DNA of 64,000 nt from Clostridia bacterium (GTDB taxonomy: Bacteria > Bacillota > Clostridia > Christensenellales > Aristaeellaceae): the NCBI GenBank assembly GCA_017552615.1, contig JAFZPI010000044.1:56886-120885 (forward strand), read 5' to 3'. A model generated the notes under the pieces. It did no database searches, was not told the origin of the DNA, and saw only the letters and a list, made by a program, of their open reading frames with translations. This document shows, one piece after another, positions 14,991-25,215 of this stretch (its first letter is position 1; each line of letters begins with the position of its first letter). The translations under genes were made by a program, and so were the position numbers.

Positions 14991-15926
14991 TCACTTCACG
15001 GCCTCAGCGGTTTCCGCCTTCCGCTTCGGCTTTCTGGCTTTGTTGTAGACAGCCAGCACGATCATCATCAGGATGGTACCGGCGTAGGGGAAGGCTGCGG
15101 TCAGGTTGCTGTCGACCACGCCAAACACCTGCAGCCGCTGGCCGACGGTATCGACCAGGCCGAAGAAGAGGGCAGCCAGCGTCACCAGCAGCGGGTTGGA
15201 CCGGCCGAAGATCACGCAGGCGACCGCGATATAGCCGCGGGAGGCCGAAAAGCCCTCGGAGAAGCCGTCCACATAGTTGAGGAGGTAAGCGCCTGCCATA
15301 CCGCAGAAAGCGCCGCAAGCCAAGGAAGCCATATACTTCATCTTCGCCGGGCTGCGGCCGACGGACTGGAGCGACTCCGGGTGCTCCCCGGCAGCGCGGA
15401 GCCAGAAACCGTGGCGGGTCCGGTAGAGGAAGACCTGGCAGACCGCTACCAGGATCAGGGCGACCGGCACAAGGATCGAGATGTTGATCGGGTTTGAACT
15501 CCCCATGGAGAGGGAGATCTTGGGGATCGGCATACCCGTGCCCTCGGTCACGTGGAGGCCGTTGGCCTCGGCGGGAAGACTCCGGTACAGGAAGGTGGAG
15601 AGGGCGATCAGGAACATGTTCAGGGTCACGCCGATGACGAATTCGTCACTCTTCAGGCGGATGACCATGACCCCGTAGAACAGGCCGAGAATCAGGCCGG
15701 TAGCCAGGGCGGCCAGCAAGCCCAGCGCCCAGGAATCGGCGGCCCAGGAAACCACGGCCGCCACAAAGCCGGAGCCGGTGATGATGCCGTCCAGGCCGAT
15801 ATTCATCATGCCGGCTTTTTCGGTCATCAGGCAGCCGAGGCCCGCCAGAATGACGATGGTCGCAGTGCCGAGCGTGCTCATCAGACTGGAGAAACTGATC
15901 AGGTCCGAAAACTGAAATGCGTTCAT
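14991..15926 (-). CDS. BMP-type nucleoside ABC transporter permease 2 (YufQ-like)
   Basis: This 311-residue protein has about nine hydrophobic segments. The N-terminus has LGTATIVILAGLGCLMTEKAGMMNIGLDGIITGSGF, typical of the shorter BMP permease (BPD_transp_2 family), and the conserved GEHPESLQSVGRSPAKMKY coupling loop (around residue 180) contacts the ATPase. With the companion permease it forms the membrane channel of an importer for purine nucleosides or related compounds (NupNOPQ/PnrA class). The start codon overlaps the stop of the first permease by 4 bases. It is the last gene of the transporter operon; the LUD gene follows after about 46 bases. Confidence 0.9.
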   Translation of the reverse strand: MNAFQFSDLISFSSLMSTLGTATIVILAGLGCLMTEKAGMMNIGLDGIITGSGFVAAVVSWAADSWALGLLAALATGLILGLFYGVMVIRLKSDEFVIGVTLNMFLIALSTFLYRSLPAEANGLHVTEGTGMPIPKISLSMGSSNPINISILVPVALILVAVCQVFLYRTRHGFWLRAAGEHPESLQSVGRSPAKMKYMASLACGAFCGMAGAYLLNYVDGFSEGFSASRGYIAVACVIFGRSNPLLVTLAALFFGLVDTVGQRLQVFGVVDSNLTAAFPYAGTILMMIVLAVYNKARKPKRKAETAEAVK

Positions 15927-17038
15927 GCGCTGATCACCTCCTCATGCTGGGGATGGCGGCGCGCACGCCAGGTCCGGAAGCGCAGGATCATGCCCTGTTC
16001 CGCGGCCATGAAGAAGATAATGATCGCCTGGATGACCTGGATCAGTTCGGGAGAAATACCAGTGGAGGACTGCATCCGGATCGCGCCGCTCTTCAGGATG
16101 CCGAAGAAGAAGCTCATCAGGATAATCCCGAGCGGCTTGTATCGCATGATCATCGCCACGAGCATACCATCCCAGTAGAAATCCGTGGAGAGATCGACCG
16201 CGTAGCGGTGCTTCCAGCCGAAGACCTCCAGCATGCCGAGCGCGCCGCACAGCGCGCCGGAAATCACCATGCCGGTAACAGCCAGCGTCGAGGCCTTGAG
16301 CCCACTGAACTTTGCGAAGCGGCTGTTCCGGCCGGCCATTCGCATCTCATAGCCGAAGGTGGTCCGGCTCATCAGATACCAGACGACCAGAGCCATGCCT
16401 GCCGCGATAAACACGGCCTGGGAGAGATTGCTCGGCTTGAAAAACCGGGTGAACTCCAGGTCCTTCAGGATCGCGGCGGTCTGGGTTCCTTTCCCCTGCG
16501 CTTTCAGCGGACCGTTGGACATATAGGTGCAGAAGGTCAGGGCGACCGAGTTCAGGAGGATGGTCGAGACCACCTCGCTGATGTTCAGCCGCACCTTCAT
16601 CAGCGCCGGGATCAGGGCATAGATCGCGCCGGCCAGCGTGGCGGCCAGAAAACAGACCACGATCAGAAGCCAGACCGGCCAACCCGCCGTAAACGGCAGG
16701 ATCGTCGTCAGCTCCGCCCCGAGATACGCGCCGACCAACGCGCCGAGGCACATCTGGCCCTGTCCGCCGACGTTGAAAAGCCCGGCGTCGGATGCGACGG
16801 CTGTGGCCAGGCCGGTGATGATCAGCAGGGTGGACCGGTACAGGGTATTCCCCAGTTCAGAGTTCTTCAGGATCGTATCCGCGTCCCACTTCGACCCCAG
16901 GGCTCCGTTCACCATCGCCGTGTAGCCCTCGATCGGGTCGTGGCCCGTCGCCAGCATCAGCAGGGCGCCCACGCCCAGGCCCAGCACAATGCTGATCAGC
17001 AGGCTTAGGAGATAAATCCCCCGTTCCTTCCACTTCAT
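15923..17038 (-). CDS. BMP-type nucleoside ABC transporter permease 1 (YufP-like)
   Basis: This 371-residue polytopic protein has the longer-permease features: an N-terminal GVGALLMLATGHDPIEGYTAMVNGALGS segment, then DAGLFNVGGQGQMCLGAL (~104-121) and the coupling motif AGRNSRFAKFSGL (~246-258). These match YufP/NupP permeases of BMP-family nucleoside importers. The C-terminal hydrophilic tail ends in HPQHEEVISA. The gene overlaps both neighbours by 4 bases (ATPase upstream, second permease downstream), so the three are translationally coupled. Ligand specificity resides in the binding protein and is probably a purine nucleoside. Confidence 0.92.
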   Translation of the reverse strand: MKWKERGIYLLSLLISIVLGLGVGALLMLATGHDPIEGYTAMVNGALGSKWDADTILKNSELGNTLYRSTLLIITGLATAVASDAGLFNVGGQGQMCLGALVGAYLGAELTTILPFTAGWPVWLLIVVCFLAATLAGAIYALIPALMKVRLNISEVVSTILLNSVALTFCTYMSNGPLKAQGKGTQTAAILKDLEFTRFFKPSNLSQAVFIAAGMALVVWYLMSRTTFGYEMRMAGRNSRFAKFSGLKASTLAVTGMVISGALCGALGMLEVFGWKHRYAVDLSTDFYWDGMLVAMIMRYKPLGIILMSFFFGILKSGAIRMQSSTGISPELIQVIQAIIIFFMAAEQGMILRFRTWRARRHPQHEEVISA

Positions 17039-18618
17039 CCGTCACTCGCCTCATTTACCGTTGTTTTGGAATCCTGCGCCTGATCCGCGCCCATCATGCA
17101 CCGGCCCACTTCCTCGCGTGGGGCCGTGGCCGGGTCAAACTCACCGGTGATCCGGCCCTCATAGACCGTCAGCATCCGGTCCGAGAGGCGGTAGAGCTCG
17201 TCCAGGTCCGCGCTGACCAGGAGGATCGCACAGCCCTGGTTCCGCTTATCCATGATCCGCTGGTGGAAAAAGTCGGTCGCGCCAATGTCCACACCGCGGG
17301 TGGGCTGGGCGATGACCAGCGCCTGCGTGTCGAAGGAGAACTCCCGGGCGACAACCACCTTCTGCATATTGCCGCCGGAGAGGGAGCCGACCTCCGTGCC
17401 GACGCCCGCGCTGCGGATGTCGAACTCACCCGAAAGCTTCCGGGCATACCGGCGGGCCGGTCCGCCCCGCATATGGACGCGCAGGACAGAGAAAGGCCAG
17501 CGGCGATGCTTGCCGATGACCAGGTTCTCTGTGATGTCCGCCTGGGCCGCGACGCCGGTGGCGAGACGGTCCTCCGGGACGTGGGACAGACCCAGTTTCC
17601 GGATTTTGCCCGGAGACAGCCTGTTGATCTTTTTTCCGAAGACATAGACCTCGCCGTCACGGATCGCCCGCATGCCGGTGACAGCCTCGACCAGTTCGCT
17701 CTGGCCGTTGCCCTCGACGCCGGCGATGCCAACGATCTCGCCGCGGTGCACATCGAAGCTCATGCCCCGCACAGCCTCCAGCCCGCGGTTGTCGCGGACA
17801 GTGAGGTTGCGCACGGAGATGGCGGGTTCTTCCGGGATGGGCTGCTCGCGCTGGTTTCGTTCCAGCAGACCGAGAAGAACATCCTTGCCGACCATCAGGG
17901 AAGCCAGTTTGCGCTCGTCCACGTCCGCCGTCTCATAGACGCCAGCCAGGCGGCCGTGGCGCAGGACGCCCACGCGGTTGGAAATCGCCATGACTTCCCC
18001 GAGCTTGTGCGTGATGATGATCACGGTCATGCCCCGGTCCCGGACGATCCCCCGGATGACATCGAAGAGTTCGTCGGTCTCCTGGGGCGTCAGCACGGCG
18101 GTTGGCTCGTCGAGGATCAGGATCTCCGCGCCGCGGTGCAGAGTCTTGAGGATCTCCACCCGCTGCTGCAGGCCCACGCTCAGGTTTTTGACCGGCTCGT
18201 CCGGCGGGACCTCGAGGCCGTATTCCGCCACCAGCTTCTCCGTGATGCGTTTCGCCTCGCGGAGGTCATAGAGGATCCCGCGCTGCGGCTCATCCCCGAG
18301 GACGATGTTCTGCGCGACCGAAAACGAAGGCACCAGCATGAAGTGCTGATGCACCATGCCGATGCCCAGTCCGATGGCCTGCGCGCTGGTGAGCGACTTA
18401 TAAGTCTTTCCCTTGACCGTGATCGTTCCCGCCGAGGGGGTATTGATGCCAAAGAGGATGTTCATCAGAGTGGATTTTCCCGCACCGTTTTCGCCGACCA
18501 GCGCAAAAACCTCACCGGGCATGATGGACAGCGACACGTCATCGTTGGCCAGCACACCCGGGAACTGCATGGAGATATGCGAGAATTCCACGATCGGTTG
18601 AATCGGTTGATTCGACAT
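17035..18618 (-). CDS. BMP-type nucleoside ABC transporter ATP-binding protein (YufO-like)
   Basis: This 527-residue protein carries two ABC domains in tandem. The first has Walker A GENGAGKST (~37-45), the signature LSVGLQQRVEILK and Walker B ILILDEPTAVLT (~165-176). The second (from ~270) has a degenerate Walker A GVEGNGQSELVEA, the signature SLSGGNMQKVVVAREF and QALVIAQPTRGVDI, in which Walker B lacks the usual Asp-Glu pair. That asymmetry is normal for RbsA/MglA/YufO-class ATPases. It energises the two downstream permeases. Its 3' end overlaps the first permease by 4 bases. The gap to the binding-protein gene holds a strong stem-loop, which may make the binding protein transcript more abundant. 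Confidence 0.93.
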   Translation of the reverse strand: MSNQPIQPIVEFSHISMQFPGVLANDDVSLSIMPGEVFALVGENGAGKSTLMNILFGINTPSAGTITVKGKTYKSLTSAQAIGLGIGMVHQHFMLVPSFSVAQNIVLGDEPQRGILYDLREAKRITEKLVAEYGLEVPPDEPVKNLSVGLQQRVEILKTLHRGAEILILDEPTAVLTPQETDELFDVIRGIVRDRGMTVIIITHKLGEVMAISNRVGVLRHGRLAGVYETADVDERKLASLMVGKDVLLGLLERNQREQPIPEEPAISVRNLTVRDNRGLEAVRGMSFDVHRGEIVGIAGVEGNGQSELVEAVTGMRAIRDGEVYVFGKKINRLSPGKIRKLGLSHVPEDRLATGVAAQADITENLVIGKHRRWPFSVLRVHMRGGPARRYARKLSGEFDIRSAGVGTEVGSLSGGNMQKVVVAREFSFDTQALVIAQPTRGVDIGATDFFHQRIMDKRNQGCAILLVSADLDELYRLSDRMLTVYEGRITGEFDPATAPREEVGRCMMGADQAQDSKTTVNEASDG

Positions 18619-18650
18619 GTTGAGAACCGCCCTTGCCTGTCATAAACCGC

Positions 18651-18681
18651 GGGGCCCCGGGAGAAAAACCCCCGGAGCCCC
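18651..18681 (-). terminator. Intra-operon stem-loop after the nucleoside-binding protein gene
   Basis: The arms (18681-18671 and 18661-18651 on the minus strand) make an 11-pair GC-rich stem whose loop carries the T run. No T run follows the stem. It probably protects the 3' end of the binding-protein mRNA or causes partial termination, rather than acting as a full terminator. Confidence 0.55.
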
Positions 18682-18698
18682 GTGACTGAAATGTGTTT

Positions 18699-19688
18699 TT
18701 ACTCGCCGAAAGCGGTCGGAACCACGATGGACCCGTCAATGATCTGCTGACGGATGACCTCAAGCTCCGCCTTCAGCTCATCGGAAACCTGCTGCGGCAT
18801 GTCGTCGGTGCCGTAGGCGAGGCCGATATAGCCGCTCTCCATGGTGGCCACGAAGACCTGGCCGCCGCACCAGTAGGTTTCGGGATCGGACACCATGTCA
18901 TAGATGGACTGGCCGACGCGCTTGACCATGGAGCAGACGATACGGTCGGGGTCGATGTACTTCTGGTCGCCGTCCACGCCGATCGCCAGGCGGTTGACTT
19001 CGCGCGCCGCGGAGAACACGCCCTCGCCGGTCCGGCCGGCCACGGCAAAGACCACGTCGGCGCCCATGTCATACAATGCACGTGCGCATTCCTTGCCCTT
19101 GGCGGGGTCTTCGTAAGTGCCCGCATACTGGCGCAGGACGCGGACCTCCGCGTTCTTGTACTGCGCGCCGGCCTCATAGCCGACGATGAAGTCGTTGATC
19201 GTGTCTTCGTCCATGCCGCCTACCACGCCGATGATGCCGGTCTGGCTCAGCGAAGCCGCGACATAGCCCGCGAGGAAGGAGCCCTCGTTCTGCGTGTAGG
19301 TGATGCAGACCAGGTTCTCGGGGATAGTCTCCAGCGCGTTGTCGATGAAAAGGAAGCGTGTATCCGGATAATCGGCCAGCACGCCGTCCTCTTTGTCGAG
19401 GGCGTCATAGAACTGCCAGCCCACCGCGGCCACATAGTCATAGCTGTCCGCCGCGTCATAGAGGGCCTGCTCATACAGGGAAGAGTCTTCATAGCACTCG
19501 ATGCAGTTGACGTTCGCGCCGTAGTCCGCAGCCAGCTTCTGGATGCCTTCATAGGCGGAGTCATAGAAGGAGCGGTCGCCGAGGGAGCCCGCCACCACAA
19601 TGCAGATGGACGGGGTTCCGTCCGCCAGCGCGCTCACCGTACCGAGGAGAAGAGCCAGGGCAAATACGAGAGAAAGAATGCGTTTCAT
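18699..19688 (-). CDS. BMP-family nucleoside-binding protein (PnrA/TmpC-like)
   Basis: This protein has 329 residues from the ATG at 19688, which follows GGAGGT. The signal peptide MKRILSLVFALALLLGTVSALA ends in an SALA-D site for signal peptidase I, and no lipobox Cys is present, whereas most Gram-positive BMP proteins are lipoproteins. The mature part starts with ICIVVAGSLGDRSFYDSAYEGIQ, the ligand-site strand of the family. GWQFYDALDKE, FLAGYVAASLSQTGIIGVVGGMD and DVVFAVAGRTGEGVFSAA blocks follow. It captures a nucleoside outside the membrane and delivers it to the downstream ATPase and permeases. It is the first gene of the operon, divergent from the flavodoxin-fold reductase. Confidence 0.92.
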   Translation of the reverse strand: MKRILSLVFALALLLGTVSALADGTPSICIVVAGSLGDRSFYDSAYEGIQKLAADYGANVNCIECYEDSSLYEQALYDAADSYDYVAAVGWQFYDALDKEDGVLADYPDTRFLFIDNALETIPENLVCITYTQNEGSFLAGYVAASLSQTGIIGVVGGMDEDTINDFIVGYEAGAQYKNAEVRVLRQYAGTYEDPAKGKECARALYDMGADVVFAVAGRTGEGVFSAAREVNRLAIGVDGDQKYIDPDRIVCSMVKRVGQSIYDMVSDPETYWCGGQVFVATMESGYIGLAYGTDDMPQQVSDELKAELEVIRQQIIDGSIVVPTAFGE

Positions 19689-19753
19689 GAAGCAACACCT
19701 CCAATGCGATGTCAGCCTTTCGGCCAAATGTTCTTATTCGATGAATGCGACGC

Positions 19754-19779
19754 GATTCCTGCATCCAAAAGCAGGAATC
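19754..19779. promoter_or_regulatory. Inverted repeat in the divergent intergenic region
   Basis: GATTCCTGC (19754-19762) and GCAGGAATC (19771-19779) form a perfect 9-bp inverted repeat between the divergent nucleoside-binding-protein and reductase genes, 12 bases before the reductase ATG. It could be an operator or a 5'-UTR hairpin. No clear -10/-35 pair could be assigned beside it. Confidence 0.45.
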
Positions 19780-19791
19780 CCGGTAAAAAAG

Positions 19792-20451
19792 ATGAATATT
19801 CAAGCTGAAGTCCCATATTTTGCAAGAAATCCGGAGGAAGATTCCTTGGAACTTCTGTTTGTAAACGCCTGCCCCCGCGGGAAAGATTCCCGCACTTTAG
19901 CTCTGGCGGAGCATTTGCTCCGTCACCTGCAGCAAAAGCTGCCGGAACTGATCATCACCCGCCACGATCTCCCGACCATGCGCCTACAGCCGGTCAACGC
20001 CCGTCGTCTGAAGCGAAAAGAAGCCCTCTGCGACCAGCGGAATTGGGATGACCCTCTGACAGCAATTGGAGCCGACTTTCAGCGGGCGAACGCCGTGATC
20101 ATCGCCGCGCCGTACTGGGACTTATCTTTCCCGTCCATCCTGAAAACCTGGGTTGAAAACATTTGGGTGCGCAACCTGACCTTTTTCTACCGGGATGACA
20201 AACCCGTAGGATTGGCAAAAGGGAAAGCAGCTGTTTATGTCACCACAGCAGGAAGCTATACGGCTAAACACGACTGGGGCACTCTGTACATCGAAGACGT
20301 GATGAAAACCCTCGGCATTCCCGCTTTCAGGGCCGTCAAAGCCGAAGCACTCGATTTGTTGAGCAGCGACCCGGAAACCATCCTGACCATTGCCCGCACG
20401 GAAGCCGAAAGCGCCGCCGACTGGCTGCGGAAACGCCTCACGGAGGAATGA
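19792..20451 (+). CDS. Flavodoxin-fold NAD(P)H-dependent oxidoreductase (AzoR/WrbA-like)
   Basis: This protein has 219 residues from the ATG at 19792. Upstream in-frame extension is rejected because it overlaps the divergent gene's start region. The N-terminal strand LELLFVNACPRGKDSRTLALAEHLL is the phosphate-binding loop of the flavodoxin_2 fold, AVIIAAPYWDLSFPSILKTWVENIW is the second conserved block, and KAAVYVTTAGSY the third. Such enzymes bind FMN and reduce quinones or azo compounds with NAD(P)H. The start has only a weak ribosome site. Its last bases overlap the metF start region and the GGAGG used by metF lies within its final codons, so it heads the methionine-cycle operon. A functional link to folate metabolism is not evident. 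Confidence 0.82.
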   Translation: MNIQAEVPYFARNPEEDSLELLFVNACPRGKDSRTLALAEHLLRHLQQKLPELIITRHDLPTMRLQPVNARRLKRKEALCDQRNWDDPLTAIGADFQRANAVIIAAPYWDLSFPSILKTWVENIWVRNLTFFYRDDKPVGLAKGKAAVYVTTAGSYTAKHDWGTLYIEDVMKTLGIPAFRAVKAEALDLLSSDPETILTIARTEAESAADWLRKRLTEE

Positions 20452-20453
20452 AC

Positions 20454-21335
20454 ATGAAAATCAGTGAATACCTGAAAAAGGACGAATTCTCCCTGTCCTT
20501 CGAAGTCTTCCCACCGAAGACCGACGCCAGCCTGGAAAGCGTCCGGGCCGCGACAGTAGCTGTTGCGAAACTGGGGCCGGACTTTGTGTCCGTGACCTGC
20601 GGGGCCGGAGGCGGCGGCGGGCGCCTGACGCTCGACATTGCCCAGACCATCCGCCGGGAAACCGGCGTGGAGACCCTTGAGCACCTGACCTGCGTCGGGG
20701 CGAAGCGCGAAGCCATCCAAAGCCATCTGGAAACGCTGAAGGCCGAGGGCATGGAGAATATCATGGCCCTGCGCGGCGACCTGCCTGCCGGGGTCACTCA
20801 GTCCGATCTGGACACCACGCCTTACCCCCACGCCGTGAACCTGGTCCGCGAGATTAAGGCAAGCGGGGATTTCTGCGTCGGTGCAGCCTGCTATCCGGAA
20901 GTGCACCCCGAGAGCCGTGACCAGCGCGATGACCTGTGCCACCTGAAAGAAAAGGTGGATGCTGGGGTCGATTTCCTGACCACACAGATGTTTTTCGACA
21001 ACAACCTTCTGTACAATTTTCTCTATAAACTGCGCGAAACCGGTGTGACCGTCCCGGTGCTCCCGGGCATCATGCCGATCACCGGCGCGAACCAGGTGGA
21101 ACGTGCGCGGAAGCTCTCGGGCAGCTTTATGCCTCGGCGCTTCACCAGCCTCGTGGACCGGTTCGGCTCCGATCCCGCGGCCATGAAGCAGGCGGGCATC
21201 ATCTATGCCACGGACCAGATCATTGACCTCTTCGCCAACGGCATCCGCCACGTCCATGTCTACACGATGAATAAGCCGGATGTGGCCGCGGCGATCCAGC
21301 AAAACCTCTCCGCCATGCTTGGGAGCCGCCTGTGA
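20454..21335 (+). CDS. metF: 5,10-methylenetetrahydrofolate reductase
   Basis: This 293-residue protein is of typical MetF length. The N-terminus SLSFEVFPPKTDAS, the SVTCGAGGGGG loop, MALRGDLP, and TTQMFFDNNLLYNFL mark the FAD-containing barrel. It reduces methylenetetrahydrofolate to methyltetrahydrofolate, supplying the methyl group for MetH. Of two possible starts (20448 and 20454) the second is chosen because it is seven bases from GGAGG; the first would be one base away. The stop overlaps the GTG start of the MetH reactivation-domain gene. The order metF, reactivation domain, metH makes a self-contained methionine regeneration unit. Confidence 0.95.
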   Translation: MKISEYLKKDEFSLSFEVFPPKTDASLESVRAATVAVAKLGPDFVSVTCGAGGGGGRLTLDIAQTIRRETGVETLEHLTCVGAKREAIQSHLETLKAEGMENIMALRGDLPAGVTQSDLDTTPYPHAVNLVREIKASGDFCVGAACYPEVHPESRDQRDDLCHLKEKVDAGVDFLTTQMFFDNNLLYNFLYKLRETGVTVPVLPGIMPITGANQVERARKLSGSFMPRRFTSLVDRFGSDPAAMKQAGIIYATDQIIDLFANGIRHVHVYTMNKPDVAAAIQQNLSAMLGSRL

Positions 21336-21937
21336 GCGCCCTGCACGAGGCAGCCTTCCCGCCTGCACCGATTCAAAGAGAAGAGGCCCTGCGGTACGCC
21401 ATGCAGCCCCGCTCAGCCGACGGAAGCGGCATCCCGCAGATGGATGAGTGCATCCGCATGGCAGAAGGCAGGATTAGCTGCCGCGCGGTCTGGCGGGAAT
21501 ACCCTTTGATTTGGGGTAAAAACTCCCTTGATCTCGGCTTTGCGAAAACAGATTCCAAAGCGCTGATCCGACATCTTGCAGGCTGCGACTGCATCGTTCT
21601 CTTTGCCGCCACTGCCGGAATGGAGATGGAACGCCTGATCCTGCGGGCCAAAGCCATCTCTCCCCTCCACGGTCTGTGCATGCACGCCATCGGCGCGGCA
21701 ATCATCGAAGAAGCCTGCGACCGCCTGTGTAGGCAGCTCGCGGAAAAATATCCGAATGCCGTGCTTCGTTCCCGTTTCAGCCCTGGATACGGGGATCTGC
21801 CCCTCGCTATGCAAAAGGATGTATTTGCAGCGTTAGATTGTGAAAAGCGTCTGGGGCTCACCTTAACTGATACCCTTCTGATGCAGCCATCCAAAAGTGT
21901 GACGGCAATTGTGGGGATCGAAACTCGACAGACATAA
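21332..21937 (+). CDS. Stand-alone MetH reactivation (AdoMet-binding) domain
   Basis: This 201-residue protein starts at a GTG that overlaps the metF stop codon. The C-terminal half carries RFSPGYGDLPLAMQKDVFAALD followed by RLGLTLTDTLLMQPSKSVTAIVG, which is the hallmark of the AdoMet-binding activation domain at the C-terminus of E. coli MetH. There the domain binds S-adenosylmethionine and, with a flavoprotein electron donor, re-methylates oxidised cob(II)alamin. The family is known as a separate polypeptide in some Clostridia and Thermotogae. The next gene encodes the catalytic MetH modules without this domain, so the two proteins should work together. The N-terminal ~90 residues are less conserved. 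Confidence 0.9.
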   Translation: MSALHEAAFPPAPIQREEALRYAMQPRSADGSGIPQMDECIRMAEGRISCRAVWREYPLIWGKNSLDLGFAKTDSKALIRHLAGCDCIVLFAATAGMEMERLILRAKAISPLHGLCMHAIGAAIIEEACDRLCRQLAEKYPNAVLRSRFSPGYGDLPLAMQKDVFAALDCEKRLGLTLTDTLLMQPSKSVTAIVGIETRQT

Positions 21938-21959
21938 TGCTTCTATAAGGATGATAGAT

Positions 21960-24368
<2,409 letters not shown>

Positions 24369-24412
24369 AAACATAAGTAGAGAACAGTTAATCGTTGAAC
24401 CTTCCATAGCTT

Positions 24413-24563
24413 ACCTCATCTGCCTCTGCGGAGGCACCTTCCCCTAAAGGGGAAGGCAAAAGGGTAAAAAAGAATCCAAAAGCCTTCCCCTTCAGGGGAA
24501 GGGGGACCGCCCGGAGACTATTTGAAGGTTATTTGCAAGAAGATATCGGGCGGTGGATGAGGT
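24413..24563. repeat. Palindromic intergenic repeat, copy 3
   Basis: The ends are ACCTCATC (24413-24420) and GGATGAGGT (24555-24563). The left hairpin is TGCCTC-tgcg-GAGGCA (24421-24436). Two self-complementary CCTTCCCC blocks follow, and a right-hand stem ACCGCCCG/CGGGCGGT encloses an AT-rich loop, as in copy 1. It fills most of the 364-base gap between metH and rplI; the rest of that gap contains only the rplI promoter and leader. Confidence 0.8.
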
Positions 24564-24636
24564 CAAACGGAAGCGACTGGACTGTTATCAAATGGTAATC
24601 ATCGCAAAACCACAAATGTAAATCCTTTCAAAAGGC

Positions 24637-24665
24637 GTGACAAATCCGTATTTCTGTGTTATGAT
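24637..24665 (+). promoter_or_regulatory. Promoter of rplI-dnaB
   Basis: GTGACA (24637-24642) and TATGAT (24660-24665) are 17 bases apart, 68 bases upstream of the rplI ATG. The leader contains no obvious L9-binding structure. Confidence 0.7.
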
Positions 24666-24732
24666 AAGAAAGCGGTTTTGTCACGTTGTTTTGCTGTGCG
24701 GCCGCGCACCGATTGAACAGAGGTGAATCAGC

Positions 24733-25185
24733 ATGAAAGTGATCCTGCTCCAGGACGTCAAGGGTCAGGGCAAGCGTGATGACATCATCACCGTGTCCGA
24801 CGGATACGCCCGGAATTTCCTCTTCCCCAAGAAGCTGGCCGTGGAAGCCAGCGCAGGCGCGACCAAAGAGATCATGCGCAAGCGCGCCGCCGAGGATGCC
24901 CGTGAAGCCGAGCGCCGCCGGGAAGCCATCGAAAAGGCCGACCAGCTGAAGGGCAAGGTCGTCGAGCTCCCGGTCAAGTGCGGCGAGAAGGGCCGTCTCT
25001 ACGGTTCCGTCACCACGGCGGAAGTGGCCGATGCCCTGAAGGCCCAGCACGGCATCACCGTGGACAAGAAGAAAATTGAACTCAGCGAGACCGTCAAGCA
25101 GGTCGGGGATGTTCCGGTGAAAGTGTGGCTCTACAGCGGCATCACCACCGAGATGACCCTCCGCGTGGTGCCCCTGAGCAAATAA
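24733..25185 (+). CDS. rplI: 50S ribosomal protein L9
   Basis: This 150-residue protein is of standard length. The N-terminal domain [32 protein letters not shown] is diagnostic of L9. A long charged helix ([19 protein letters not shown], ~50-80) links it to the C-terminal RNA-binding domain. L9 binds 23S rRNA near the L1 stalk. The ATG follows GAGGTGAATCAGC. dnaB starts 30 bases after its stop; rplI-dnaB adjacency is a common arrangement in Firmicutes and supports the phylum guess. Confidence 0.97.
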   Translation: MKVILLQDVKGQGKRDDIITVSDGYARNFLFPKKLAVEASAGATKEIMRKRAAEDAREAERRREAIEKADQLKGKVVELPVKCGEKGRLYGSVTTAEVADALKAQHGITVDKKKIELSETVKQVGDVPVKVWLYSGITTEMTLRVVPLSK

Positions 25186-25215
25186 ACTGTGCCCGGTATG
25201 GGGAGGTGAGAAGCA

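Noticed and set aside
17263-18645. A 460-residue plus-strand ORF opposite the nucleoside transporter ATPase
   Set aside because: It is a shadow of a two-domain ABC ATPase with all motifs on the minus strand.
19689-19791. A purine riboswitch before the nucleoside transporter, or a SAM/cobalamin riboswitch before metF
   Set aside because: The divergent gap is ~100 bases and contains only a 9-bp inverted repeat. Conserved riboswitch core sequences are missing, and metF and metH have no leader of their own.
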